A DNA stretch of 64,000 nucleotides from assembly GCA_964036045.1 (NCBI GenBank), contig OZ038379.1, positions 81,988,562-82,052,561 of the forward strand. The letters are read 5' to 3'. How positions within the stretch are numbered: position 1 is the first letter of the stretch; each line of letters opens with the position of its first letter. Shown here piece by piece: positions 1 to 10,600 of the stretch. Made by a program: the position numbers and the translations under genes. The notes under the pieces were generated by a model that was not told the origin of the DNA, searched no databases, and was given only the letters and a program-made list of their open reading frames with translations. The DNA is from Eutreptiella sp. 'Long Island Sound 2002'. Its lineage: Eukaryota; Euglenozoa; Euglenophyceae; Eutreptiales; Eutreptiaceae.

Positions 1-951
1 CTCATCTATATGGAGCGTATGATTCTGGTGCTCTTGCACTTGGCCCATAAGTGGCGCCAACCTTTGCAACAGAAGGTACAGACTCTAAGGGGTTTGCACC
101 GACCGGGTAGCGCTAATCACAGCACACTTCTTACACAGGTGCAAGGGTTGGTAACGCTGCTGTATGGTTACATTCTAGCCTTGTTTATTATTGGGTCGCA
201 AGTGAGGGATTGTCATTGGTCTGCACAGGGAGAGCAGCACGCTGCAGGGCCATTGCTGAGCCGTTGCCTACACGTCCTTCTGAGGCTCACCCTAGGTTAT
301 GAGGACAAGGTTGAATATGTGCGCACCATTGTTGTTGCTAGGTTGTTGTGGTCCCAGTGGTTTCCGCGCTTACCTGGGGTGGCACACAGTGAGGAACTGT
401 GTGAGGCCCTGTTAAGCCGTGTTGTGCACTTAATGGCACAACACCCTGGGAACTGTACGTTGCAACAGGTGCATGACCTGTTTATACTCACTCCCGTTGC
501 AGGCCAGACCCCAAAGGACCTGCAGTACATTAATGTTCCCAAGGGACTGCAACAACTGGTTGATTGTCGTTTCACGAGATTGATGGCGCGATTTGATGTT
601 GGTGTTATACCCCCCCTAGTCTGGTCTAGTCAGAAGTCGAGTATCGTGCAAGACAGGTGGGATCCTGCCAAGATGGATTTTCCTTGCGCACTAGATACGG
701 TGCTCACTGCAGAGCATTACCGAGATCTATGTGCCAAATCATTGCAGACATTGTTAAACCTGTTAAAGTTGATGCTGACGTGATGACAAAGCTGGGTAGA
801 CACGTGCCACAACGTCCTCCAGGTGATATGGACACAAGAGTAGCACAGCAACAGGACATGCTACGCGCATGTAATACACCAGACCGGTACAAGCGACGCC
901 GGCCAGCACGCGCTTTTGCGCGAAGGGACCCCGCCCGGATACCCCCCCCCC
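1..951 (+). CDS. Left-edge coding region of an unknown gene (5' part, partial)
   Basis: An open frame enters from the left edge (position 1 is a codon start) and runs to a TGA at 781-783, about 260 codons. The protein is rich in Leu, Val, His and Gln and reads like a helical repeat protein, with no signal peptide or catalytic motif that I recognise. From about 700 to 941 a second frame looks coding (basic, RRR-containing) and leads into a 10-base C run at 942-951. After that run a third frame begins NADGASDSDED, typical of an acidic linker. The change from the first frame to the second near 700-783 is unexplained; it could be a missed intron or an indel. Because the strand matches and the frames chain through the poly-C run, I infer this is the upstream part of the gene that ends at 4035. 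Function is unknown. Confidence 0.5.
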
Positions 952-3900
952 AATGCTGATGGCGCCAGTGACAGTGATGAGGACCCCCCCCCCCGCTAGT
1001 GGGGCAGCCGCAGATCCAGACTTGAGGGCTGCTGATTTTGTGGGTGATGATGGATTGGACCCGGACCCCCCCCCTCCAGAAGCAGTGTCTGTTCGCAGTG
1101 ATGATTCCGATGCCCCCGTGGCTGTCCTTTCGGAGCTGAATGAGTTTGACCCTCGATTTTTACCAGGTGCATTCGACTGTGATGCTATTTCTGCCATCTG
1201 TGTTCAATCGTCGAGCGCTGCCAGTAGTCATCAACATTAGAAGCCTGTAAATCAACAATTTGCAGCCCTGTGGCCTTTTGTAGTGTATCGTGTGACCCTT
1301 TGTCACCCCCTTTGCTAAGCTATGCCTTCGGATATCGAACTGCCGGAAGGGGATGAGCAGCAGACCGCATCGCAAGCCGTTCACACAGCAGAGAAGACAC
1401 GGGCGCAGTCGGGGCAGGCTCCAGTGAAGCGGACGGGGACGGACCGAGCAACGGAAACAATCCGGACAACGTGGATCAAAAAGGAACTGGTCAAGATACA
1501 GATGACCAAGATAAAATTTGACACCGACCTCACGCGTGGGCAGACCAGAGAGAGGGACGAGGACTCAGTACTATCGCGGATCGCAAGCCTGAGGACAAAT
1601 CCACCCTGCCGGCCTATCTCAAACATTCTCATATGGCGAAACGAAGGTACACTACCATCCTGTCACACACGCGTTGTAATTTTCACACATTCTAGTCGTT
1701 TGGGCATTGCAGTGCCCATCTCGCTGATATCTCCCATCTCCCATCCCCCTGTGCATGGTGCATTTTTGTATCAGCTGAAATTCTCTACTGCTTGGGCGGG
1801 GCTCATATCCTGACGGCACTCCAAAGACTTCACCGAGAATACTGTGCGAACTCACGGGCACTGCCGGACTGGTTACAACACGTCTACTGCGAGGAGATCA
1901 GACACGACTGTCCTGTGGACATCAGAGAGATTATTGGAGGCGATCACAACGTGGTACAACACTCAGTGACCAAGCTGAGTATGGGACAAGTGGCCGCTCG
2001 AATTTGGACTGAAGTGCAGAAGGGCAAAGCGAAAGAGATGCTGCTGGTGGCTCTCCGGAAGTGTGGCCGGCTGGGTGAGAAAACATCTGTGGTATGAGAG
2101 TTGCACGATGAGACCACCGTTGTCAGTCCTTTGCGTAACTCTGGCCTGTCCAACACTGTATGCCTGCCAGGACTCAATCTGGAAGAATTGGAGACCGCTG
2201 GTTTCATTACTGCAGATATCTGGTGGCCGCGTGGCTGAGTTTATTGACACCTTTGAGAAGACTGCCGGTGAAGGTACTGTGTCCTGTGAGTACCTGTTTT
2301 CGTCGTCTTTTGGTGTTCATGGGAACTGCAGTGCCCAAATTCGATGCGACCCTAATTTTTGCACTGTAGTGCTCAACCCCTACCCTCTGCGGCCGTTGAC
2401 GGGACTGCATGGCGACCAGATGGATGAAATACTGTTGTACATGGCTGGAGATGGGGCCAAGATCGCAGGACTACATGCCAAGGCCAGACTGTTGAAGCGG
2501 GACCGCCTGTGGGAGATGCTGTACCTTCACCCGGACAACACGCTCATCCATCCTTCTCGGCGTATGTTTATGGGGCGGGAGGGTCTGGCGCCATCGCTGT
2601 TGACCCCCCCCCCCCCCGACACACGACGTAAGGCTGTTTGCATCCCAGTGGTATCAGTGGTCTCCTGTTCTAACAGTGAACGTGCATGAAATGCAAAGAG
2701 TCCGCAAACTGCTTGCAAAGTCGCCGAGGGCCGCCAAATTGTCACTGGGGAAATGGACCTGGAGTGCCGAAAATCCTTTACCAAGCTGGGACACCATCCA
2801 GAAAGCACCGCTGTGGCAGGATGAGGAATGGGCTGACCTGAGGATTGCGCTGGCGAGGCCTGTTAAGGAAACTGCAGTGACAACGACTGATCGGGAGAAA
2901 TCAACAACTATCTAGCTCAACAAGCCGCAGGATGGGACTGAAGCAACTGGAGCTCGGGCAGAGGCAATTGCGTTGGTTCCTGCCAAGGCTATCCCGTATA
3001 CGATTGCATTGAGGGAGTACAAACTGGTATGCAACCGTTAGGCATAAAAATGGGATCGATTTCGCATTGCTAGTCACTTTAGGCACTGCACTGCCCATCT
3101 GTAATGAAATGTGCTTTTGACAACAGCTCTTCATTGAGTGTACGAAGGAACAAATGGACGATATCCATCCGCTGGTGCTGAAGGTTGCTGGGAAGTTGGT
3201 ACCTGTGGCTATTGGTGGAATGGCGGCCGACGTTAAGTTCCTGGTTAATCAGTTGCGCGACTCTAAGGAGTGTGGAGGCTGGCAGTATATTATGACCTCT
3301 TTTTTTGATCAGGCAGTCGGTCACCCGACCCATCGGTTCGAGGAGAGGACTATTTGCTTCTGTGTCCCACACAAGTTTAGGGTGAAGGTCTTGAATATTT
3401 TCATTTGCGATCAGGGTGCATACCGCAGCACCATTGGTCTGGCAGCGGCTGCTTGGCTCCTGCGTGTGCTTGGTATTGTTCCTCGACGCGATAGACAGTC
3501 CGAGGATGAAGTGTGGCTCCTGCTTTTGACAGCATCGGCTGTATGGCCAGCACAGCTGCTGTCCTTCCTTCCTGAGTCCCCCTGTCTGGCAGCTTGTTTC
3601 ACTGGGCGCCAGGGTTTGTTTAACGAGTTGTGTGAACAGGTAGCGGCGTATGTGCAGGAGATGGAATGTGTCTAATTGTTCAACTGGGAGGCTTGGATGC
3701 CAAGGATTAGGGACTGTATGCCAGTTGTGGTGCAGCGGCCTGGGGACGGGGAAGATGAGGAGGGGGGGGACGATGTGGAGGAAGAGGAGGAGGAGGAGAT
3801 CATGCTGGTCGGAGGAGGTGACAGCAAGAAGAGGAGCACACCCAGCAAGAAGAAGCCGTCCTCCGACGACAGTGGGGATGAGGTTGATGGTCCCCCCAAA

Positions 3901-4035
3901 AGGCCAGCCAAAAAGGCCAAGGACAGTACCCCCCTCAATATGTTTCGGGCCAAAGTAGGTGAGGCCAAGGGTAAGAAGGCTCCCCCAAAGAAGAAGTACA
4001 CTGCGTTGTGCGGTTGGCACTGCCTGTGTCCATGA
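952..4035 (+). CDS. Multi-exon gene of unknown function, 3' part, with in-frame TAG and TAA
   Basis: Exons that join in phase: about 952-1166, 1320-1646, 1775-2091, 2171-2285, 2370-3026 and 3127-4035. The introns are 153, 128, 79, 84 and 100 nt, all GT-AG. The protein begins acidic and low-complexity, then has long helical stretches, and ends in an Asp/Glu block followed by Lys/Pro/Ser basic clusters (KKRSTPSKKKPSS, PPKRPAKKAK) that look like nuclear localisation signals, so a nuclear protein is likely. The frame crosses TAG at 2913-2915 and TAA at 3673-3675 with obvious coding sequence on both sides, and ends at TGA 4033-4035. C runs at 984-994 and 2604-2617 each shift the frame by +1. I do not recognise the family. 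A pseudogene is possible, but preserved splicing and composition argue for a gene with TAR as sense. Confidence 0.6.
1701..1718. repeat. Intronic palindrome, copy 1
   Basis: TGGGCATTGCAGTGCCCA lies in the intron 1647-1774 of the left-hand gene. It is nearly self-complementary about TGCA and would form a short hairpin. Confidence 0.6.
2321..2341. repeat. Intronic palindrome, copy 2
   Basis: The core GGGAACTGCAGTGCCC followed by AAATT lies in the 84-nt intron 2286-2369. There is one mismatch in the left arm. Confidence 0.6.
3081..3098. repeat. Intronic palindrome, copy 3 (imperfect)
   Basis: AGGCACTGCACTGCCCAT lies in the 100-nt intron 3027-3126, in the same orientation and with the same core as the other copies. 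Confidence 0.5.
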
Positions 4036-4121
4036 CAGTAGTTTTTTCGCCTCGATTTGCACACTGTCGCACGTCTTGTTCTATGCAGGTGTGAGACTGG
4101 CGCCCTTTTTCATGTTTTGGT

Positions 4122-4147
4122 AATTTTGGGCGCTGCAGTGCCCAAAT
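4122..4147. repeat. Palindrome, copy 4
   Basis: The core GGGCGCTGCAGTGCCC is flanked by AATTTT and AAATT arms, so the hairpin stem extends further. It lies in a putative intron with donor near 4089 and acceptor at 4195. Confidence 0.6.
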
Positions 4148-4195
4148 TCAGCGACTCGCCATTTTTTTACCCCTGCTGCGCCATTTCTTTTGCAG

Positions 4196-4306
4196 GCATC
4201 GTTGCTGTCATTTGTTATGGCATTGGCTGCACTGGCGGCGCCTCCGTTGTTTGTCGGCACCACTGGTGGTGCATTATTTGCCATGCTTCGCATACAATCA
4301 CAGTGA
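4196..4306 (+). CDS. Possible short terminal exon
   Basis: A good acceptor (pyrimidine-rich then TTTTGCAG, ending at 4195) is followed by 36 hydrophobic codons, rich in Ala, Leu and Phe, and TGA at 4304-4306. The composition looks like a transmembrane or buried helix. I cannot link it in phase to the exon ending at 4035, so it may belong to another transcript or be chance. Confidence 0.25.
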   Translation, partial: ASLLSFVMALAALAAPPLFVGTTGGALFAMLRIQSQ

Positions 4307-4460
4307 CTGGGTCAGCAGACGTGGTAACAAAAAAAAAAGCAAACCAGAGTTTTGTATGTGTTTGCCTGTCATCCTCCTTGCTTCATTTTTTAGGTTGCAT
4401 TTTGCGGTGTGGTTTGAAATGCAGCAGCGGATGATTTGGAACAGTTGGATTTTTCTTCGG

Positions 4461-4485
4461 TTGGACACTGCAGTGCCCAAATTTG
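4461..4485. repeat. Palindrome, copy 5
   Basis: The core GGACACTGCAGTGCCC with AAATTTG follows it. The surrounding stretch 4307-4686 has no recognisable gene. Confidence 0.5.
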
Positions 4486-4686
4486 AAGGGGATACATGAC
4501 TTTTGACTCGCACATGTTGTACCCCCTACACACAGTCATTTTGGATAATTCACAGGTTTTTGGGGGTGTTCCACGCAGAGCACAATTGTGCAATTTTTCA
4601 AAGTGGTTTTTCAGCCCCCGTTTTGCGGTGGTACCCATTTGGGAACTGTGGCAATTTGGCTACGTGCGTATAGAGGTGCCTAAGTT

Positions 4687-7600
4687 GTGGTAGGGTTTGG
4701 TGTTCATTTGTTGACAATCAAGTTTCTCCAGGACCCATCGGGACCCACATGTTGGCTGCCTGGCTCGTGTGGCCTAGGCCATCCCCCCTCTCTGCTTCGA
4801 AAGAGCCAAATTTGTCGTCATTTAGGTGTTTTATGGTGCTTCGAACTTTTGAAACATTTGACGTTGCCTCATTTTGAAACCTTATGTGGCCCCTGGGATG
4901 GGCTTGGGTGATCATTTGGCGACACTACGGCCACTCAATGACCGTGGTGGGTTTGGTGGACGCTAGGCCCGTGCAGCACGCGCCATGGTCCCCCTAAAAA
5001 CCCCGGTTTTGTTGTTGTCTAGGTGCTTAGTGGCAAATGAAATTTTTTGACAATTCCATTCTGTCCGAAATGCACCCATTACCGTGGGGATGGTTGTGTT
5101 GTGACAATACCGGGACTCGGGCACCAATCGGGACCCATGTAGTAGCTACGAGGATTTTTCGTGCCCCCAAAATTACTATCATTTTGTTGTTTAGTGGTAC
5201 TTGAAGTTGTTCAAGCATCCACCTTAGGTCCTTCGTTGACACTCCCCATACTCAACAACATGTTGAGGCCCAAGTAGTAGGTGCTGGGGTCGTGTGGCTT
5301 GAGCCATGGCCCTCCGAGACCCCAAAAATTGCTATTGTCTAGTTGCTTAGGTGCCGGAGACAATTTCGGATCATTCAATTTTTTCTCAAATCCGTGTATT
5401 ACCCTTTGGATGGGTTTGGGTGGTCATTTGTAGACTATCGAGGTGCTAGAGAACCCACGGGAACCCCCGTAGTGGCCGCCATGCTTGTGTACCCCGTGCC
5501 ATGGGCCTCCGGAAAGACGCAAACTTTTTGTTGTTTGGTTGTTTAGTGGCAATTGAAATTTTATGAAAACTCCACTTTTGTTGAAAACCGTCTGTTGCCC
5601 CGAGGATTAGTTTGAATGATCATTTGATTATAGGCTAGCTATCCGAGGACCCATGGTGACCCATGTAGTGGCTCCTAGGCCCGTGTAGCTTGGGCCATGG
5701 CCCTCCAAATGACCCAAAAGTGCTATTGTTTAGTTGTTTAGTGGTGCTTGACAATTTTTGAAAACCCAAACTTTTTCGAAACCCATGTGTCACCCTTGGC
5801 ATAGGTTTGGGTTGTTGTTTGTTGGCAATCTTGGTACCAGAGAACCCATGGGGACCCCGTAGTGGCCACTTGGCTCATGTACCACGGGCCACCCCCCCCA
5901 AAAGTCCCAAGATTCTTGTTGTTTGGTTGTGCAGTGGTGCTGAACAAACTTTGAAGATTGGGTTCTTTCCCTAATCGTTCAGTTGCCCCTAATATGGGTT
6001 TCGGTGATCATTTGTGACATTACAAGTACATGGGGACCCTTGTAGTGACCGCTAGGCCTACGCGGCACGGGACATGACCCCCCCCCCCCCCTTTTTACGG
6101 AATCCCTTCCGTTGCCCTAGGGACGGGTTTGGGAATTTGTTTGGTGACAATCTAGGTACACAAGCACCCATGGGTATCCATGGGCTGACTGCTAGGATTT
6201 GTGTATCCCAAGCCATCCATCACCACAAAAAAGCCCCAACTTTGCGATTGTGTAGGGCCCGTGAATTTTTTTGTATAATGGATTTTTCTTTAAGGCCAAT
6301 GGCCCTTGCCTTGGGTTTGGGTGGTCATTTGTTGACATTATAGGTATTTGAGCGCACATTGGGACCCACGTGGTGGCCCCCCAGCCGATGCAGCCCGAGC
6401 CATGGACCCCACCGAAGGGGCCCCAATTTTGCCATTCTTTGGTTGTTTACACCCAAGGTTTTCTTGTTGTTTCCTTGTGTAGTAGGACCTACAAATTTAT
6501 CAAAATTCATCTTTTTCGGAAATTTGTATGTTCCCTTGGGGAGCGGTTTGTGCCATCATTTGGTGACACGCCGCATGCACCGGCACCCATGGGCACCCAC
6601 TTGTTGGCTACCAAGCCTAGTAGCCAAGGCTATGCCCCCCCCAAGAACACAAAATTGTGGCTGTTTTGTCTAGTGGTGCTTGACAATTTTTGAACATTCA
6701 TCTTTCTCCGAAACCCGTGTGTGGCCCTTGTGGTAGGGTTTGGTGTTCATTTGTTGACAATCAAGTTTCTTCTGGACCCATCGTGACCCACATGTTGGCT
6801 GCCTGGCTTGTGTGGCCTAGGCCATCCCCCCTCTCCGCTTCGAAAGAGCCAAATTTGTCATCGTTTAGGCGTTTATTATTTATAATTATTATTATAATAA
6901 CTATTCATTTATTATTTATAATAGTGGTGCTTCGAACTTTTTAAACATTTGACGTTGCCTCATTTTGAAACCTTATGTGCTCCTGGGATGGGCTTGGATG
7001 ATCATTTGGCGACAATACGGCCACTCAATGACCCGTGATGAGCTATTTAGTGGACGCTAGGTCCGTGCAGCACGCACCATGGTCCCCCTAAAACCCCGGT
7101 TTTGTTGTTGTCTAGGTGCTTAGTGGCAAATGAAAGTTTTTGACAATTCCATTCTGTCCGAAATGCACCCATTACCCTGGGGATGGTTGTGTTGTGACAA
7201 TACGGGGACTCGGGCACCAATCGGGACCCATGTAGTAGCTACGAGGATTTTTGTTGCCCCCAAAATTACTATCATTTTGTTGTTTAGTGGTACTTGAAGT
7301 TGTTCAAGCATCCACCTTAGGTCCTTCGTTGACACTCCACATACTCAACAACATGTTGAGGCCCAAGTAGTAGGTGCTGGGGTCGTGTGGCTTGAGCCAT
7401 GGCCCTCCGAGACCCCAAAAATTGCTATTGTCTAGTTGCTTAGGTGCCGGAGACAATTTTGGATCATTCAATTTTTTCTCAAATCCGTGTATTACCCTTC
7501 GGATGGGTTTGGGTGGTCATTTGTAGACTATCGAGGTGCTAGAGAACCCACGGGAACCCCCGCACTGGCCGCAATGCTTGTGTACCCCCTGCCATGGGCC

Positions 7601-10600
7601 TTCGGAAAGACGCAAACTTTTTGTTGTTTGGTTGTTTAGTGGCAATTGAAATTTTATGAAGACACCACTATTGTTGAAAACCGTCTGTTGCCCCGAGGAT
7701 TGGTTTGAATGATCATTTGATTATAGGCTAGCTATCCGAGGACCCATGGTGACCCATGTAGTGGCTCCTAGGCCCGTGTAGCTTGGGCCATGGCCCTCCA
7801 AATGACCCAAAAGTGCTATTGTTTAGTTGTTGAGTGGTGCTTGACAATTTTTGAAAACCCAAACTTTTTCGAAACCCATGTGTCACCCTTGGCATAGGTT
7901 TGGGTTGTTGTTTGTTGGCAATCTTGGTACCAGAGAACCCATGGGGACCCCCGTAATGGCCACTTGGCTCATGTAACACGGGCCACATCCCCCCCTCAAA
8001 AGTCCCAAGATTCCTGTTGTTTGCTTTGCAGTGGTGCTGGACAAACTTGAAGATTGGGTTCTTTCCCTAATCGTTCAGCTGCCCCTAATATGGGTTTCGG
8101 TGATCATTTGTGACATTACAAGTACATGGGGACCCTTGTAGTGACCGCTAGGCCTACGCGGCACGGGACATGACCCCCTCCCCCCTTTTACGGAATCCCT
8201 TCCGTTGCCCTAGGGACGGGTTTGGGAATTCGTTTGGTGACAATCTAGGTACACAAGCACCCATGGGTATCCATGGGCTGACTGCTAGGATTTGTGTATC
8301 CCACGCCATCCATCACCGCAAAAAAGCCCCAACTTTGCGATTGTGTAGTGCCCGTGAATTTTTTTGTATAATGGATTTTTGTTTAAGACCGATGGCCCTT
8401 GCCTTGGGTTTGGGTGGTCATTTGTTGACATTATAGGTATTTGAGCGCACATTGGGACCCACGTGGTGGCCCCCCAGCCGATGCAGCCCGAGCCATGGAC
8501 CCCACCGAAGGGGCCCCAATTTTGCCATTCTTTGGTTGTTTACACCCAAGGTTTTCTTGTTGTCTCCTTGTGTAGTAGGACCTACAAATTTATCAAAATT
8601 CATCTTTTTCGGAAAATTGTATGTTCCCTTGGGGAGCGGTTTGTGTCATCATTTGGTGACACGCCGCATGCACCGGCACCCATGGGCACCCACTTGGTGG
8701 CTACCAAGCCTAGTAGCCAAGGCTATGCCCCCCCCAAGAACCCAAAAATGTTGCTGTGTTGTCTAGTGGTGCTTCACAATTTTTGAACATTCATCTTTCT
8801 CCGAAACCCGTGTGTGGCCCTTGTGGTAGGGTTTGGTGTTCATTTGTTGACAATCAAGTTTCTTCAGGACCCATCGTGACCCACATGTTGGCTGCCTGGC
8901 TTGTGTGGCCTAGGCCATCCCCCCTCTCCGCTTCGAAAGAGCCAAATTTGTCATCGTTTAGGCGTTTATTATTTATAATTATTATTATAATAACTATTCA
9001 TTTATTATTTATAATAGTGGTGCTTCGAACTTTTCAAACATTTGACGTCGCCTCATTTTGAAACCTTATGTGCTCTTGGGATGGGCTTGGATGATCATTT
9101 GGCGACAATACGGCCACTCAATGACCCGTGATGAGCTATTTAGTGGACGCTAGGTCCGTGCAGCACGCACCATGGTCCCCCTAAAACCCCGGTTTTGTTG
9201 TTGTCTAGGTGCTTAGTGGCAAATGAAAGTTTTTGACAATTCCATTCTGTCCGAAATGCACCCATTACCCTGGGGATGGTTGTGTTGTGACAATACCGGG
9301 ACTCGGGCACCAATCGGGACCCATGTAGTAGCTACGAGGATTTTTGTTGCCCCCAAAATTACTATCATTTTGTTGTTTAGTGGTACTTGAAGTTGTTCAA
9401 GCATCCACCTTAGGTCCTTCGTTGACACTCCACATACTCAACAACATGTTGAGGCCCAAGTAGTAGGTGCTAGGGTCGTGTGGCTTGAGCCATGGCCCTC
9501 CGAGACCCCAAAAATTGCTATTGTCTAGTTGCTTAGGTGCCGGAGACAATTTCGGATCATTCAATTTTTTCTCAAATCCGTGTATTACCCTTCGGATGGG
9601 TTTGGGTGGTCATTTGTAGACTATCGAGGTGCTAGAGAACCCACGGGAACCCCCGCACTGGCCGCAATGCTTGTGTACCCCCTGCCATGGGCCTCCGGAA
9701 AGACGCAAACTTTTTGTTGTTTGGTTGTTTAGTGGCAATTGAAATTTTATGAAGACACCACTTTTGTTGAAAACCGTCTGTTGCCCCGAGGATTAGTTTG
9801 AATGATCATTTGATTATAGGCTAGCTATCCGAGGACCCATGGTGACCCATGTAGTGGCTCCTAGGCCCGTGTAGCTTGGGCCATGGCCCTCCAAATGACC
9901 CAAAAGTGCTATTGTTTAGTTGTTTAGTGGTGCTTGACAATTTTTGAAAACCCAAACTTTTTCGAAACCCATGTGTCACCCTTGGCATAGGTTTGGTTTG
10001 TTGTTTGTTGGCAATCTTGGTACCAGAGAACCCATGGGGACCCCCGTAATGGCCACTTGGCTCATGTAACACGGGCCACATCCCCCCCTCAAAAGTCCCA
10101 AGATTCCTGTTGTTTGGTTTGCAGTGGTGCTAGACAAACTTGAAGATTGGGTTCTTTCCTTAATCGTTCAGTTGCCCCTAATATGGGTTTCGGTGATCAT
10201 TTGTGACATTACAAGTACATGGGGACCCTTGTAGTGACCGCTAGGCCTACGCGGCACGGGACATGCCCCCCCCCCCCCCTTTCCGAAACCCTTCCGTTGC
10301 CCTAGGGACGGGTTTGGGAATTCGTTTGGTGACAATCTAGGTACACAAGAACCCATGGTATCCATGGGCTGACTGCTAGGATTTGTGTATCCGACGCCAT
10401 CCATCACCGCAAAAAAGCCCCAACTTTGCGATTGTGTAGTGCCCGTGAATTTTTTTGTATAATGGATTTTTGTTTAAGACCAATGGCCCTTGCCTTGGGT
10501 TTGGGTGGTCATTTGTTGACATTATAGGTATTTGAGCGCACATTGGGACCCACGTGGTGGCCCCCCAGCCCATGCAGCCCGAGCCATGGACCCCACCGAA

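Noticed and set aside
1-4035. Assignment of the left gene to a DNA-repair or HEAT-repeat family
   Set aside because: The helical look and nuclear-type tail invite it, but no motif supports any particular family.
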